Assembly: GCF_034058155.1 (NCBI RefSeq)
Contig: NZ_CP139148.1
Location: 372,001-436,000 of the forward strand
Direction: 5' to 3'
From: Flavobacterium sp. KACC 22761
GTDB lineage: Bacteria; Bacteroidota; Bacteroidia; Flavobacteriales; Flavobacteriaceae
Length of the DNA stretch: 64,000 nt
Part shown: piece after piece, positions 1 to 9,905 of the stretch
Numbering within the stretch: position 1 is the stretch's first letter
How the letters are laid out: each line of letters starts with the position of its first letter
Notes under the pieces: model-generated
Told to the model about the DNA's origin: nothing
What the model saw: the letters and a program-made list of their open reading frames with translations, nothing else
Databases searched by the model: none
Translations under genes and position numbers: made by a program

Positions 1-7
1 GATCATT

Positions 8-1198
8 TTATTTAATACTCACAAAAAATTCATCATAAAAAACCTGCCAATTATTTGCAGTCTGTGTTCTCCATAATTGGAACTTAATTCTTTTGTTCTG
101 ACGATCATAAGTTGGTACAAATGCACTCTTGTAAGTCCCTACTGAATTACAAATTGGTTTATTGTCGAAATTGAAATCTGTTCCATTAAAAGAATACCCT
201 AAAAACAGGCGTCCTGATGAACCATATTGACCATTATCGGTTGTCGTAACAAGCATCAGCCAGACATTACCCATTTTTTGAACATCAATATGCCAAGGCT
301 CTTGTTTTTCCCCCCAAGGTCTGCCCAAAATATTAATCAATTCATAGGCTTTATTTCTATCAATTATAAATTTACGTTCACTCGCACTAGCAGTTCTACG
401 TATTGCATATTGCGTGTAATAACTTCCTGGAGTAGTTTCACCATTACATACTCCATAACAATAATAGGCATCCTGATCTCTCAATATTGAGGGCGCAATT
501 ACATCAATTCCAGTAGTTGGCCAACTTGCTACTATTTCTTTGGGCGTCCAATTGACACCATCCGAGCTCTTTTTAAAAAGAAGAGCCCTTCTCGAAGCGC
601 CATTAACAACTATACCATTGTCTCTCCAATAACAGTATAAGTATCCATCTTTAAACATCAAATTCACATCTGAGCTATAAGCTGTTCCAACTGGAGAATA
701 TTCTATTGGATTTACACTTCCAGTTGGCTCGCTCCAGTTAATTCCATCGTTAGAACAAAATATATGAGCATTTTCATATTGCGAGTCACTCCCAGGATAA
801 GGAGTAATGGCGCACCAGTAGTGATAACCATTCCATTCTTCAGCGAAATACATGACTGACGGATGTGTCCATCCAGCATTTGTTAGTGAAATCTTATTTC
901 GTTCAGTACTTCCAGTAATTAAATCTCCAAAAGCTGTAGATCCAAAACTTAAAGGTACGTTAGAAGGCTTAAATGATATACTTTGTAAGTCTAATGATTT
1001 GATAGAATCAACTGATGGCCCTTGAATAATGGGTTTATTTACTAAAGTATCTGACGGTTTTACAACCACAGGAACCTGTATTAATTTTGAATCATCGGTG
1101 CCTGTTTCACAGCTACTTAAAATCAAAAGCACAGAAAACAAGAAAATCATTGATAAAATATTATAAATAATTGATTTGAAAATGTAATTTTTTACCAT
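8..1198 (-). CDS. Putative lipoprotein with sialidase/GH43-like propeller fold
   Basis: The 396-residue product starts with a hydrophobic signal ending in a lipobox (LILSSC, Cys near residue 30), so it is probably a surface or periplasmic lipoprotein. The remainder is rich in Trp, Tyr and repeated strand-like blocks such as SNDGINWSEP and SSDGVNWTP, which resemble Asp-box sialidase or five-bladed GH43-type propellers. It follows the cluster glycosyltransferases in the same direction, 22 bases after the preceding gene, which suggests a role in recognising or trimming the polysaccharide. The enzyme activity is not identifiable: no catalytic triad could be assigned by eye. It is the last gene seen in this direction at the window edge. 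Confidence 0.6.
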   Translation of the reverse strand: MVKNYIFKSIIYNILSMIFLFSVLLILSSCETGTDDSKLIQVPVVVKPSDTLVNKPIIQGPSVDSIKSLDLQSISFKPSNVPLSFGSTAFGDLITGSTERNKISLTNAGWTHPSVMYFAEEWNGYHYWCAITPYPGSDSQYENAHIFCSNDGINWSEPTGSVNPIEYSPVGTAYSSDVNLMFKDGYLYCYWRDNGIVVNGASRRALLFKKSSDGVNWTPKEIVASWPTTGIDVIAPSILRDQDAYYCYGVCNGETTPGSYYTQYAIRRTASASERKFIIDRNKAYELINILGRPWGEKQEPWHIDVQKMGNVWLMLVTTTDNGQYGSSGRLFLGYSFNGTDFNFDNKPICNSVGTYKSAFVPTYDRQNKRIKFQLWRTQTANNWQVFYDEFFVSIK

Positions 1199-1220
1199 TC
1201 AGTTTTTTTTTAGTAGACAA

Positions 1221-2387
1221 TCATTTTACGTGTTCTTTTTTTACAAGTGGAATATAAATATCTTCAAAATACCCTTTCTGCAATTGAGGCGAATACATGG
1301 TTTTATAATTATTTAAAGCATTTAAACTCATTTGACTTTTAACATACTCCGAAAGAGCATCAAATTTTAAAACAACATCTTTTAAAGCCGTTTTATTTCC
1401 GGGCTCAAACAAATAACCATTTGATTCATCTGAAATTAAAGAGGTCATTGCTCCTAAATTCGAAGTTACAACTGGAGTTCCAACTGAAAAAGCTTCTAAT
1501 ATTGTCATTGGCATTCCCTCATAACAAATGGATGGGACGATTAGAGCCTGCGCTTCCTTCAATTCATTTACAACTTCTTTTTTAGATAAATTACCTAGAT
1601 AGATAATATTTGGAAATTGTTGAATTGAACTTAATACTTGCTCTCTTAGTGGGCCGTCTCCCGCAATTTTTAATGTAAATGGCAATTCTTTAAAAGCGCT
1701 CAACAATATTTCAATACCTTTTTCTTCAGATAATCTACCAATGAATAAGAAATGGTTTGATCTTTTCACCTCTTCTTGGCAAGAAATAGAAATAAAATTT
1801 GGCTTTACTGTAAATTTTTCTCTTGATACTCCAAACTTTGATTGTTGAAAAACATCAATTGCAAAAGATGTTAAACAGACATAAGTATCGATTTTTTCCC
1901 AAGTCCTAATTTTTTTATGAAACCAAACAATAAAAGCAAGCCAAAATGTTTGCAACCATGATGAACGATAAACCTTATTTTGAATTGCCTTCCATGGAAA
2001 TGACCTATACAAACTATCATTAAACAATTTTCCTTTATGCAAAAGAATGGCAGAAGGACATAGTAAACGATAATTATGAACAGTATGCACTATCGGAATC
2101 CTTAAATTATGAATTTTTCTAAAAATTAACGGTCCTGTAGCAAAATGCCAGTTATGCACATGAACTACATCTGGCTTAAATTCTTCAATTTTTTGTTTTA
2201 ATTTTCTACAAGAAAACATGTTCCAAATTGAACCCAAAAATTGCAAAGCACCTTTCCACCCACCATGATTTTGAAAATACAAAACCTCAACTTCATAATA
2301 GTTCCTCAACAATTCCAATTCCTGATTTACCACAACATCTTCACCGCCTTGAAGTCGGTATTTTGAATGAAGAATAAGAATTTTCAA
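1221..2387 (-). CDS. Glycosyltransferase family 4 protein
   Basis: This 388-residue protein has the GT-B layout. The N-terminal Rossmann half begins KILILHSKYRLQGGEDVVV, contains DVVHVHNWH, and acts on a lipid-linked acceptor. The C-terminal nucleotide-sugar half contains FIGRLSEEKG and the E-x7-E type loop around YEGMPMTILEAFSVGTPVV. Such enzymes add one sugar during repeat-unit assembly at the cytoplasmic membrane. The start is a TTG that overlaps the stop of the upstream gene in a TTGA arrangement, which indicates translational coupling. The donor sugar cannot be told from sequence. Confidence 0.88.
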   Translation of the reverse strand: MKILILHSKYRLQGGEDVVVNQELELLRNYYEVEVLYFQNHGGWKGALQFLGSIWNMFSCRKLKQKIEEFKPDVVHVHNWHFATGPLIFRKIHNLRIPIVHTVHNYRLLCPSAILLHKGKLFNDSLYRSFPWKAIQNKVYRSSWLQTFWLAFIVWFHKKIRTWEKIDTYVCLTSFAIDVFQQSKFGVSREKFTVKPNFISISCQEEVKRSNHFLFIGRLSEEKGIEILLSAFKELPFTLKIAGDGPLREQVLSSIQQFPNIIYLGNLSKKEVVNELKEAQALIVPSICYEGMPMTILEAFSVGTPVVTSNLGAMTSLISDESNGYLFEPGNKTALKDVVLKFDALSEYVKSQMSLNALNNYKTMYSPQLQKGYFEDIYIPLVKKEHVK

Positions 2388-3289
2388 CTTTTAAATAAAA
2401 AATGAATTAATTTATATTTTATTCTAGTTACGATAGAAAATGGTTTAACAAATTGTGAAATTATTTTTGGATTCAAACTAATATCATTTGTAAACTTAAA
2501 GTTGGTCTTTTCTCCATCATCTAATATCGTTCTATAACGATTATATTTCTCTTTTGTATTACTTGCATCTTGTGAATTGAATCCAACATTTTCAACTTTC
2601 GATACTAATGGGTGGACTGAAAATAAATTATTTTTAAATTGATAATAACACCATCTGATAGCCCAAGAATTTATTTCACCATTCATTTGTCGATCTAACA
2701 TATTAGCCATGTCGGATCCCATTTTGCTGAATCGTTTTCTATTTTCCTTGTCATGTTTAAATTCATTATAATCCTTAACTTCCCAATCAATATCTGACCA
2801 TCGATCATTCCATGTCGCCCATCCCCAACTGGAAGAACGCAAAGTAAAATAAATATCTCCTGTTTGAGAATGTTTTTTTATTGGTATACTAAATCCCGTA
2901 ATTGAAAAAACTTTCTTTTTAGCATTATAAAATTCTAATGCTGCGTTCATATAATTTAAGAAATTGGCGCTACTAACCAAATCATCTTCTAGAACAATAA
3001 CTTTTTTATGATGAGCTAAAACTTCGCTAACTCCTTCAATTATAGAACATGCTAACCCTTTATTCAATAAAGATTCTTTTATCTTAATTGTTTTAAAACC
3101 ATTAATTGAACGAATATAGCTTCTTACATTGTCAACCGCCTCTTTATCATTTTCATTTTTTGCTGCATCTGAAAAAACAAATAAATCAGTTTTAATTGCA
3201 AGTTTATTTTTTTTTAAAGCTTCTACTGTTTTCTTTAAAGTATCAATTCGCTTATAAGTAAAAAGTACAACAGGTGCTAATTCCGTCAT
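2384..3289 (-). CDS. GT2-like glycosyltransferase
   Basis: The 301-residue protein has a single GT-A domain. It opens with a nucleotide-binding strand (PVVLFTYKRIDTL), carries a DXD-like metal site in VIVLEDDL at about residue 100, and has the block SSWGWATWNDRW typical of a bacterial GT2 subgroup. It probably transfers one sugar to the growing lipid-linked repeat unit. It starts at an ATG two bases from the end of the upstream glycosyltransferase and overlaps the downstream one by four bases, so it sits tightly inside the polysaccharide operon. Specificity is unknown. Confidence 0.8.
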   Translation of the reverse strand: MTELAPVVLFTYKRIDTLKKTVEALKKNKLAIKTDLFVFSDAAKNENDKEAVDNVRSYIRSINGFKTIKIKESLLNKGLACSIIEGVSEVLAHHKKVIVLEDDLVSSANFLNYMNAALEFYNAKKKVFSITGFSIPIKKHSQTGDIYFTLRSSSWGWATWNDRWSDIDWEVKDYNEFKHDKENRKRFSKMGSDMANMLDRQMNGEINSWAIRWCYYQFKNNLFSVHPLVSKVENVGFNSQDASNTKEKYNRYRTILDDGEKTNFKFTNDISLNPKIISQFVKPFSIVTRIKYKLIHFLFKS

Positions 3290-3291
3290 TC

Positions 3292-4143
3292 CTATGAGAT
3301 TTTTTTATACAATTTTGGACTAATCATTTTTGCGTATGCTTTAATCGCAAAAACAATCCATCTGATTCCCCAAAATTTATTTCTAAATTTTATATACTCT
3401 TTAATATTTAAGCCCCTCGGTGAATGAAATAATTCCCATCGTTTTCTTATCGAAAAAGTCGGATTACACCAACCAGGAATCCCCTCATTAGGTGGACAGG
3501 TTGCGATAAAATCATTTGTAGTATAACAGCCGAAGCCCGATTTTAACGCACGTAATCCATAATCAAAATCACCCATTCCATGAGTATAATCATTAGATAA
3601 GTTACCCAATTCTTCGTAAACTTTTTTAGGAACAAGTACAGCATTCCCATTTATATATTTACATCTTTGTAAATTTCCGTTGGGTATTACTGGACCGTCA
3701 TCGGTTCTTCCACCATATGAAAAAATATTTTTATCTGCCGCAATTCTACATGCAGACGTTAATATTACATCTTTCTTTTCGACTTCTACAGCGACTTTAT
3801 AAGTTTTAATTAAATTTAATAATGCATTTTCATCTAAAATAGTATCATCATTTAACCAAAAATAAAAATCAAATTCTTTTGTTTCAAAAGCAGTTTTCCA
3901 AGCCAAACGCATTCCTTGATTCCAATATAAATTACCATTTCCTTCAATAATATTTACAGCAGGGAAGTTGGTTGTTATTGCCAATTTAGTGCCATCTATA
4001 GAGCCATCATCAACTAAAAATATATCAAATTTGAAATCAATATTTATGCCTTTTTGGGCATATACATTCTGCAGACAATTAATCGTTTTGTCTTTACGAT
4101 TATGACACGTAAGAAGAACTGCAATAGTTGGTATATAAAACAT
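3292..4143 (-). CDS. Glycosyltransferase family 2 protein
   Basis: The 283-residue GT-A enzyme shows the classic GT2 landmarks: an N-terminal strand (IAVLLTCHNRKDKT), the nucleotide-binding VDDGSIDGT at about residue 45, and the DXD motif in YFWLNDDT near residue 97. Its overall layout resembles rhamnosyltransferase-like GT2 proteins, with HGMGDFDYGLRA as the later catalytic-region block. There is no membrane domain. It lies in the polysaccharide operon, after a 79-base gap from the polymerase gene upstream. Donor and acceptor cannot be assigned. Confidence 0.85.
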   Translation of the reverse strand: MFYIPTIAVLLTCHNRKDKTINCLQNVYAQKGINIDFKFDIFLVDDGSIDGTKLAITTNFPAVNIIEGNGNLYWNQGMRLAWKTAFETKEFDFYFWLNDDTILDENALLNLIKTYKVAVEVEKKDVILTSACRIAADKNIFSYGGRTDDGPVIPNGNLQRCKYINGNAVLVPKKVYEELGNLSNDYTHGMGDFDYGLRALKSGFGCYTTNDFIATCPPNEGIPGWCNPTFSIRKRWELFHSPRGLNIKEYIKFRNKFWGIRWIVFAIKAYAKMISPKLYKKIS

Positions 4144-4221
4144 TATCTATACAAATAATTTTAATAATAAAAGCTTAGGTGTTTTATAGATACTTAAACT
4201 TAGTTATTCTTTGTAAATTAA

Positions 4222-5442
4222 TTAATAGTTGCTTGACAAAAGCAAATTATTTTTATTAAAAAAAATATTTTTTTTAGTTCTTTTTAGCTCATTTGTCCTT
4301 AATACTAAAAATGGCAATCCCAAATACAATGGAAAATTCAACCATTGCTCCCCTTGGAGATTTAGTACAACAACTATTAAAACAAGAATAGCAAAAACTT
4401 TATTTTGAACTCTAGCCGCTTTCCATATAAAAAACAAATATCCCAGCATATAAAGCATTCCCAAAGAAGCAATAGTACCTGTGAAACCATTTCCACTACC
4501 TATGACATCTCCTTTTTCTCCAATAAAAAGGTATGAATGGTTGGCATAACGAGTTGTTTCATCTAATCCATTCCCAATCAAAGGATGTTTTTGAATGTAA
4601 TACCAATCAAAAATAATCGAACCAAATCGTGAATTCGAAACCTCACCAATCCTTTGATTTTGAGATTCTTCAAATTGAGATTCTATTTTATCACTTAGGA
4701 ATGATGTTGTTTGATAAAAATAGAAAGCTGCAATTGCAAAAATTGGAATTAAAACAATTGCTTTTCGATTTATCAAAAAGAAAGAAAAAAATAATATAAT
4801 AAAACCAACTAAATAACCTGTTGTACTCTGTGCTGTTAATAACGCTAATATAATTGCAAATAATCTATTTTTATAATTTGCCCAATAGAATCTTAAGTTA
4901 TTAAAATTAAGTGCTAAACACAAAGTTAATACTCCTGCATGAGCACCTGGTTCCCAAAACATACCAGCATTCTTTAACATATGAATTTCATAGGAAGTAC
5001 CGTAAAAAATATAAGATTTTATTTCTTCTCCAAGACTTATGTAAGGTAAATTAACTTCAAATATATTAATAAGCAAGTAAAAAATTAATGACAGAACTGA
5101 CAAATCAGAAAGTACTTTAAAAAAAATCCAAGTGAATTTGTTTTTCATACTATAGATGATAATTCCTCCTAATAAAAATTTAGCAATTAAATTGATTGTT
5201 CCTAAAAAAGAAATTGAATTCAATTCTAAAAATTGAAATAAACTAAGTAAAAAAACACCTAAGACAATTAGTCTAAACAATTTATAAAACTGTTTATCTA
5301 ATTTAATACTTTTATGAATCAGTAAAAAAGTTAATGCAAGAGCAAAAACCATTGTGAACTTTCCAAAAAGAAATGTCATCAATGGATTACCACTGAAAAA
5401 AAGAAGTAATAAAACTAATGAGTATGCCTTTTTTTCTTTCAT
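4222..5442 (-). CDS. O-antigen polymerase/ligase-like membrane protein (Wzy-like)
   Basis: The product has about 406 residues and roughly ten hydrophobic segments. A longer hydrophilic loop in the second half (about residues 230-300) contains the HPLIGNGLDETTR block, an arrangement typical of Wzy/O-antigen ligase family proteins that join repeat units in the periplasm. I take the ATG at 5442 (MKEKKAYS) rather than an in-frame start at 5481. That start codon overlaps the upstream acyltransferase stop as ATGA, while the longer version would add a hydrophilic tail inside that gene. These families diverge strongly, so the call rests on topology and context. Confidence 0.7.
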   Translation of the reverse strand: MKEKKAYSLVLLLLFFSGNPLMTFLFGKFTMVFALALTFLLIHKSIKLDKQFYKLFRLIVLGVFLLSLFQFLELNSISFLGTINLIAKFLLGGIIIYSMKNKFTWIFFKVLSDLSVLSLIFYLLINIFEVNLPYISLGEEIKSYIFYGTSYEIHMLKNAGMFWEPGAHAGVLTLCLALNFNNLRFYWANYKNRLFAIILALLTAQSTTGYLVGFIILFFSFFLINRKAIVLIPIFAIAAFYFYQTTSFLSDKIESQFEESQNQRIGEVSNSRFGSIIFDWYYIQKHPLIGNGLDETTRYANHSYLFIGEKGDVIGSGNGFTGTIASLGMLYMLGYLFFIWKAARVQNKVFAILVLIVVVLNLQGEQWLNFPLYLGLPFLVLRTNELKRTKKNIFFNKNNLLLSSNY

Positions 5443-6059
5443 GACAATTTGCGAATGAAATTTGCCGGATTTCCAGCCCAAATTTCATTTTCAGGAATAT
5501 TTTTAGTCACAACTGAACACGCGCCAATAATTGAGTTATCACCTATAACAACACCTTTTAATATTGTTGAATGTGCTCCAATAAAAACATTATTACAAAT
5601 TTTAACAGCTTTTGTTTTAGTTTTGATTACATCCGTCATTGGATCTAGACGGTCTTGCGAATTTAAACTATGAAAATCTGTATCATAGATTACAACATTA
5701 CCACCCAAATTTACATTGTCACCTATTTCAATTTTTTCATGGCAAACTATTGCTGTAGAACTCATGCCAACATTTTTGCCAATTATAAGTTCAGCTTTTT
5801 TTCCAACAAATATACTGCATGGATGAAAACGACCTATAGGATTAGATAATTCATGGTTATTAATCTTAAAATTGGCACCAATAGAACATTTACCTCCAAG
5901 GCTAACAACTACTTTTGGCAAACCATGACTTTTAAAATTCTGAAATTTTACACCATTAGAATACAAAATTAGGTAAGTTCGTATTTGATCAAAAGGTCGC
6001 AATATTTTTAATCTTGCTCTTCTTAAAATTTTTAATAACCCGATGAAAAATAATTGCAT
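5439..6059 (-). CDS. Hexapeptide-repeat acyltransferase (LbH fold)
   Basis: The 206-residue protein is a left-handed beta-helix transferase. Imperfect hexapeptide repeats (for example IGDNVNLGGNVVI and IGAHSTILKGVVIGDNSIIGA) run from about residue 85 to 190, and the end GNPANFIRKLS is typical of the xenobiotic/serine acetyltransferase branch. It probably O-acetylates a sugar of the repeat unit, although maltose or serine O-acetyltransferase-like substrates cannot be excluded. It lies one base after the upstream GT4 gene and overlaps the polymerase start by four bases. Confidence 0.85.
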   Translation of the reverse strand: MQLFFIGLLKILRRARLKILRPFDQIRTYLILYSNGVKFQNFKSHGLPKVVVSLGGKCSIGANFKINNHELSNPIGRFHPCSIFVGKKAELIIGKNVGMSSTAIVCHEKIEIGDNVNLGGNVVIYDTDFHSLNSQDRLDPMTDVIKTKTKAVKICNNVFIGAHSTILKGVVIGDNSIIGACSVVTKNIPENEIWAGNPANFIRKLS

Positions 6060-6060
6060 T

Positions 6061-7329
6061 TTAGTTACAAATTTTAATTACTTGCGAATATGATGAAATC
6101 AAACTGGAAACGATATTTTTTTTATCGTGCCTTTTACAGGCTATTTCTTTACTATTTCTTCCAATATTAAAATATACTTCCGGATTCCTATTATAATCTA
6201 TTATTGCAGATACAATTTCAAATACCCCGTTAGAAGGAACTAAAATCCCAGTTTTATAATTTTCAATTAGTGTTGATAATCCTCCAACATTACAGGCAAT
6301 CACAGGAATCCCAACTATTTGTGCTTCACAAATACTATTTGGACTATTATCTATATAAGAAGGATGAATAAATAAATCTGTTTTCTCCAAAATTAAAATC
6401 AAATCTTTTGGATTTTTTTTTCCGACAAATTCAATATTAAATTCTTCTGGCTTGACATTATTTTCTTTAATAAAATGATTTAACAAGCTATTTTTTCTAT
6501 CAAGCCCAACAACTTGCCATACAAAATCAATTGAAGTTTGCTCTTTCAATAATTTAGCACATTTTAATATAACATCAATACCTTTGTAGACTGTTTCTGA
6601 CAGAGTCGAAACAATTTTTATAGTACTATTTAACTTATATTCTTTTTTAAAATTATTATAAAATAATGGGCGCAAAACCTCTTCGATATGAAAGTATTGT
6701 GAATCAGGAGAATAAATCTTTGAAATTGAACAATCCCAATCTGTTCGCCCCATAAGATATTTTGCATTCTCTAGATGAGATTTTTCTCGGATTGCTTGAT
6801 TTTTAAATCTCATATATGAAGCATAAACACCACTTCCTGTTATATTTTTAAAGATAAATTTTTTGCTCAAAATAAAATTCCAATAACTTTGATTGGGAGG
6901 AAAATATGCATTAAGATATGGAATTATTAACCCTTGTAAATGTATGACAACAGGTATATCTGTATATTTTTGAATCGATGCAAACACACCTTCTGTTCCA
7001 AATACCTGTATGATATCAGGCTTAAAATCTTCAATCACTCTCAATAAAGATGGAATAACTTTATTTTCAGATTCTATTTTACCTTGAAAACCATTAATTA
7101 TTGTTCTTATCGGCGTTTTTTTACGTGCTTTTTTTAAAATTGGATAATATGTTGTATTACCTTTTTTTTCCTTTTGAAAACCTAAATTATGAAAAAACGA
7201 TATAGCCAAATCAATATCATTTCGCTCTGATATTAATTCTTCTAGTGATTCAATCCAACCACCACCATTATAAGAATGTTTGCCTTGATCATAGAGTGAT
7301 GAAGTATTACTAAACCAAAGAACTTTCAT
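6061..7329 (-). CDS. Glycosyltransferase family 4 protein
   Basis: The 422-residue GT-B enzyme begins MKVLWFSNTSSLYDQG. Its middle contains VLRPLFYNNF and IKIVSTLSETVYKGID, where the donor-binding half starts. A late acidic block, SICEAQIVGIPVIACNVGG, matches the GT4 nucleotide-sugar signature. The N-terminal half carries a long insert compared with minimal GT4 enzymes. It is co-directional with the cluster, eight bases downstream of the flippase gene. It likely adds a sugar in repeat-unit assembly; the donor is unknown. Confidence 0.87.
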   Translation of the reverse strand: MKVLWFSNTSSLYDQGKHSYNGGGWIESLEELISERNDIDLAISFFHNLGFQKEKKGNTTYYPILKKARKKTPIRTIINGFQGKIESENKVIPSLLRVIEDFKPDIIQVFGTEGVFASIQKYTDIPVVIHLQGLIIPYLNAYFPPNQSYWNFILSKKFIFKNITGSGVYASYMRFKNQAIREKSHLENAKYLMGRTDWDCSISKIYSPDSQYFHIEEVLRPLFYNNFKKEYKLNSTIKIVSTLSETVYKGIDVILKCAKLLKEQTSIDFVWQVVGLDRKNSLLNHFIKENNVKPEEFNIEFVGKKNPKDLILILEKTDLFIHPSYIDNSPNSICEAQIVGIPVIACNVGGLSTLIENYKTGILVPSNGVFEIVSAIIDYNRNPEVYFNIGRNSKEIACKRHDKKNIVSSLISSYSQVIKICN

Positions 7330-7336
7330 TATCTCG

Positions 7337-8701
7337 CTATTTAATCCACAAACCTGTGGCAGTATTATTAATAATTTTAAAATATTGTAAAGGAGCTAAA
7401 ATCACACTAGGAATAAAACATACTATTGTTGCAAATATGATACCTGAGGTTCCCATTTCTAAATTTCTAGCAAAATATATTGACAATGGTATATTTATTA
7501 AGCAACAAATTATGCTTTGTAAAGCTTGAATTTTCACTTTACCTATACCATTTAAAAAAATAGTATAAGGTGTCACAAAAATTGATGCCATTATAAAGAC
7601 CCCTATTAATAAACTTAATAAATAATTCACATGCACTTTTGATCCAACCCATAAATCATAAATAACATTAGAGAAAAGTATCATTATTAGAATAAGGACA
7701 ATAAAAACCATTGCAATTTTATTGAAGTTCTTCATAGAATTTTTAATCCATTCAAAGTCATTCTTGGTATATGCTTCAGTAATACTAGACCAATAAGGGC
7801 TTGCTATAATGGCAAAAACCATAGAAGCAATACTAAAATATTTATAAGCAATATTAAATGGAACTACATCAGCTGGAGAAAACAAATTTGAAATAATCAT
7901 ATTATCAGTAGAATACAAAATAATCCCGGAAATTTGCACCAGAAAAAACATAAAACCTAATCCAAATATATCCTTCAAATATTTCTTTTTCCAAAATTTA
8001 TATGAAGGTCTATAGTCTTTATATGTAGTTGAAAATGCAAATAAATTAATTCCAACTAATAAAAGTCCAGGAAGAGCTGAAAAAATTATTCCAAAATGCA
8101 ATAAGGAGCTTTCTGCAGTTTCTGTCATAATCCAAATCGCCAACAAAGAGCCCGCTGATGTAAAAAAACTAACCTTTCCTTGCATGGAGTGATGCTGATC
8201 AGCTGTATATATCGTAGTTATAAGTTTTGCCACCAATTGTAAACAAAAAAAAGAGAACACGATAGGCATTAAAATCGCAAGCTTTTTTTCTAGGAGTGGA
8301 TTAGTATTAAGAACTCGAGACCAATCTATAAAAAAATTCAACGTAATAAAAAGCAATATTAATGCAACGCAAACAGCTCCAATAGTATAGTAAGCAGAAC
8401 TAACATAAGCTTTAGCTGCAATTAAATCCCCCTTTGCTTTCGCTTCTGCAAATTTATTTCGCAAACCATTTCCTAAACCAATATCGAAAAAAGAAAACCA
8501 TGCAATAAAAGAACTTAATGTAAGCCAAATACCATAATTCTCAGCATCAAGAAAGTTTATAGTAAGTGGGACTAATAGAAAAGAAGATATGATACTTCCT
8601 CCCTTATAAAGAAACGACACTATTACATGCTTTGTAATATTTTTGGTTCGTTCAGTTTTTATTCCTACTTTATTGTAAACTTTGTGAATTTTGTTCCTCA
8701 A
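7337..8701 (-). CDS. Polysaccharide flippase (Wzx-like, MOP superfamily)
   Basis: The 454-residue protein has about twelve hydrophobic helices. Its first membrane segment, VSFLYKGGSIISSFLLVPLT, and the following NYGIWLTLSSF block are typical of O-antigen flippases. It should move the lipid-linked repeat unit across the cytoplasmic membrane, feeding the Wzy-like polymerase encoded downstream. The only upstream start in frame is a TTG at 8701. It is separated from gmd by 45 bases. A MATE or lipid II flippase role is less likely given the cluster. Confidence 0.85.
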   Translation of the reverse strand: MRNKIHKVYNKVGIKTERTKNITKHVIVSFLYKGGSIISSFLLVPLTINFLDAENYGIWLTLSSFIAWFSFFDIGLGNGLRNKFAEAKAKGDLIAAKAYVSSAYYTIGAVCVALILLFITLNFFIDWSRVLNTNPLLEKKLAILMPIVFSFFCLQLVAKLITTIYTADQHHSMQGKVSFFTSAGSLLAIWIMTETAESSLLHFGIIFSALPGLLLVGINLFAFSTTYKDYRPSYKFWKKKYLKDIFGLGFMFFLVQISGIILYSTDNMIISNLFSPADVVPFNIAYKYFSIASMVFAIIASPYWSSITEAYTKNDFEWIKNSMKNFNKIAMVFIVLILIMILFSNVIYDLWVGSKVHVNYLLSLLIGVFIMASIFVTPYTIFLNGIGKVKIQALQSIICCLINIPLSIYFARNLEMGTSGIIFATIVCFIPSVILAPLQYFKIINNTATGLWIK

Positions 8702-8746
8702 TGAAAATATTTTATTTAAAAATTTCTGGAAATAAAAATTGTTATT

Positions 8747-9829
8747 TTAAACCAACCTCAAATCACTTTCAACCATCTCTTTAACTAAAGCCTTCAAATC
8801 ATAATTAGGCTTCCAACCTAACTGAGTTTTAGATTTTGTAGGATCACCAATTAAAAGGTCTACTTCAGTAGGACGATAATATTCTGGGTCAACGCGTACA
8901 ACTACTTTTCCTATTTCTAACTGATATAAAGGATTATTACAAGCTTTAATTCTAGCAACTTCATTTTCATTTTCTCCTTCAAAAGTCAATTCCATTCCTA
9001 CTTCTGCAAAAGCCATCGTTACAAAATCTCTAATATAAGTTGTGACTCCAGTTGCAATAACATAATCTTCAGGAATTTCTTGCTGTAAAATTCTCCACAT
9101 TGCTTCAACATAATCTTTAGCATGCCCCCAATCTCTTTGAGAATTCAGATTTCCTAGATAAAGACACTCTTGTTTTCCTTTTGCAATAGCTGCAGTTGCC
9201 ATAGTAATTTTACGTGTTACAAAAGTTTCACCACGTCTAGGAGATTCGTGATTAAATAAAATACCATTACATGCAAACATATTATAAGCTTCTCTATAGT
9301 TTTTTGTTATCCAAAAACCATAAATCTTTGCAGCTCCATATGGCGAACGAGGATAAAATGGAGAGTTTTCATCATAAAAACCTCTTTCATTTTTATTTTC
9401 TGACATTCCTCCATAAAGCTCCGAAGTTGATGCTTGATAGATTCTTGTTTTTTTCTCTAAACCTAAAATCCTTACAGCCTCCAAAATTCTTAAAGTACCA
9501 ATCCCATCAACATTCGCAACATATTCTGGAGAATCAAAAGACACTTTTACATGCGACATCGCTCCTAAATTATAAATCTCATCAGGTTGTACTTCTTGGA
9601 TAATTCTAATAATATTAGTCGAATCTGTCAAATCACCATAATGCAATTTAAAATGAATATGTGCTTCATGTTGATCTTGATAAAGATGATCTATTCGCTG
9701 GGTATTAAAAGAAGAAGCACGTCTTTTAACGCCATGTACTTCATATCCTTTTTCTAATAATAATTCTGCCAAATATGATCCGTCTTGACCTGTTATTCCT
9801 GTTATAAGTGCTACTTTCTTAGTGCTCAT
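8747..9829 (-). CDS. gmd: GDP-mannose 4,6-dehydratase
   Basis: Gmd converts GDP-D-mannose to GDP-4-keto-6-deoxy-D-mannose, the first step to GDP-L-fucose. The 360-residue protein is a typical extended SDR. It has the NADP-binding TGITGQDG at residues 10-17, the catalytic Thr/Ser region STSELYGG at about 134-141, and the Tyr164-xxx-Lys168 pair (YGAAK). The length is near that of E. coli Gmd (373). It is followed upstream by fcl, so the cluster encodes both steps of GDP-fucose synthesis. The start is ATG at 9829. Confidence 0.97.
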   Translation of the reverse strand: MSTKKVALITGITGQDGSYLAELLLEKGYEVHGVKRRASSFNTQRIDHLYQDQHEAHIHFKLHYGDLTDSTNIIRIIQEVQPDEIYNLGAMSHVKVSFDSPEYVANVDGIGTLRILEAVRILGLEKKTRIYQASTSELYGGMSENKNERGFYDENSPFYPRSPYGAAKIYGFWITKNYREAYNMFACNGILFNHESPRRGETFVTRKITMATAAIAKGKQECLYLGNLNSQRDWGHAKDYVEAMWRILQQEIPEDYVIATGVTTYIRDFVTMAFAEVGMELTFEGENENEVARIKACNNPLYQLEIGKVVVRVDPEYYRPTEVDLLIGDPTKSKTQLGWKPNYDLKALVKEMVESDLRLV

Positions 9830-9905
9830 TGGTTTTGAATTTATATTTATTTTAAGAGGGCAAGAAACTGATTATATTGATCAGCCAGCCTTGTAAAATA
9901 CTTTA

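Noticed and set aside
9271..9603. 110-codon frame on the plus strand within gmd
   Set aside because: It overlaps the active-site region of gmd, has an unusual His/Leu composition and no start signals.
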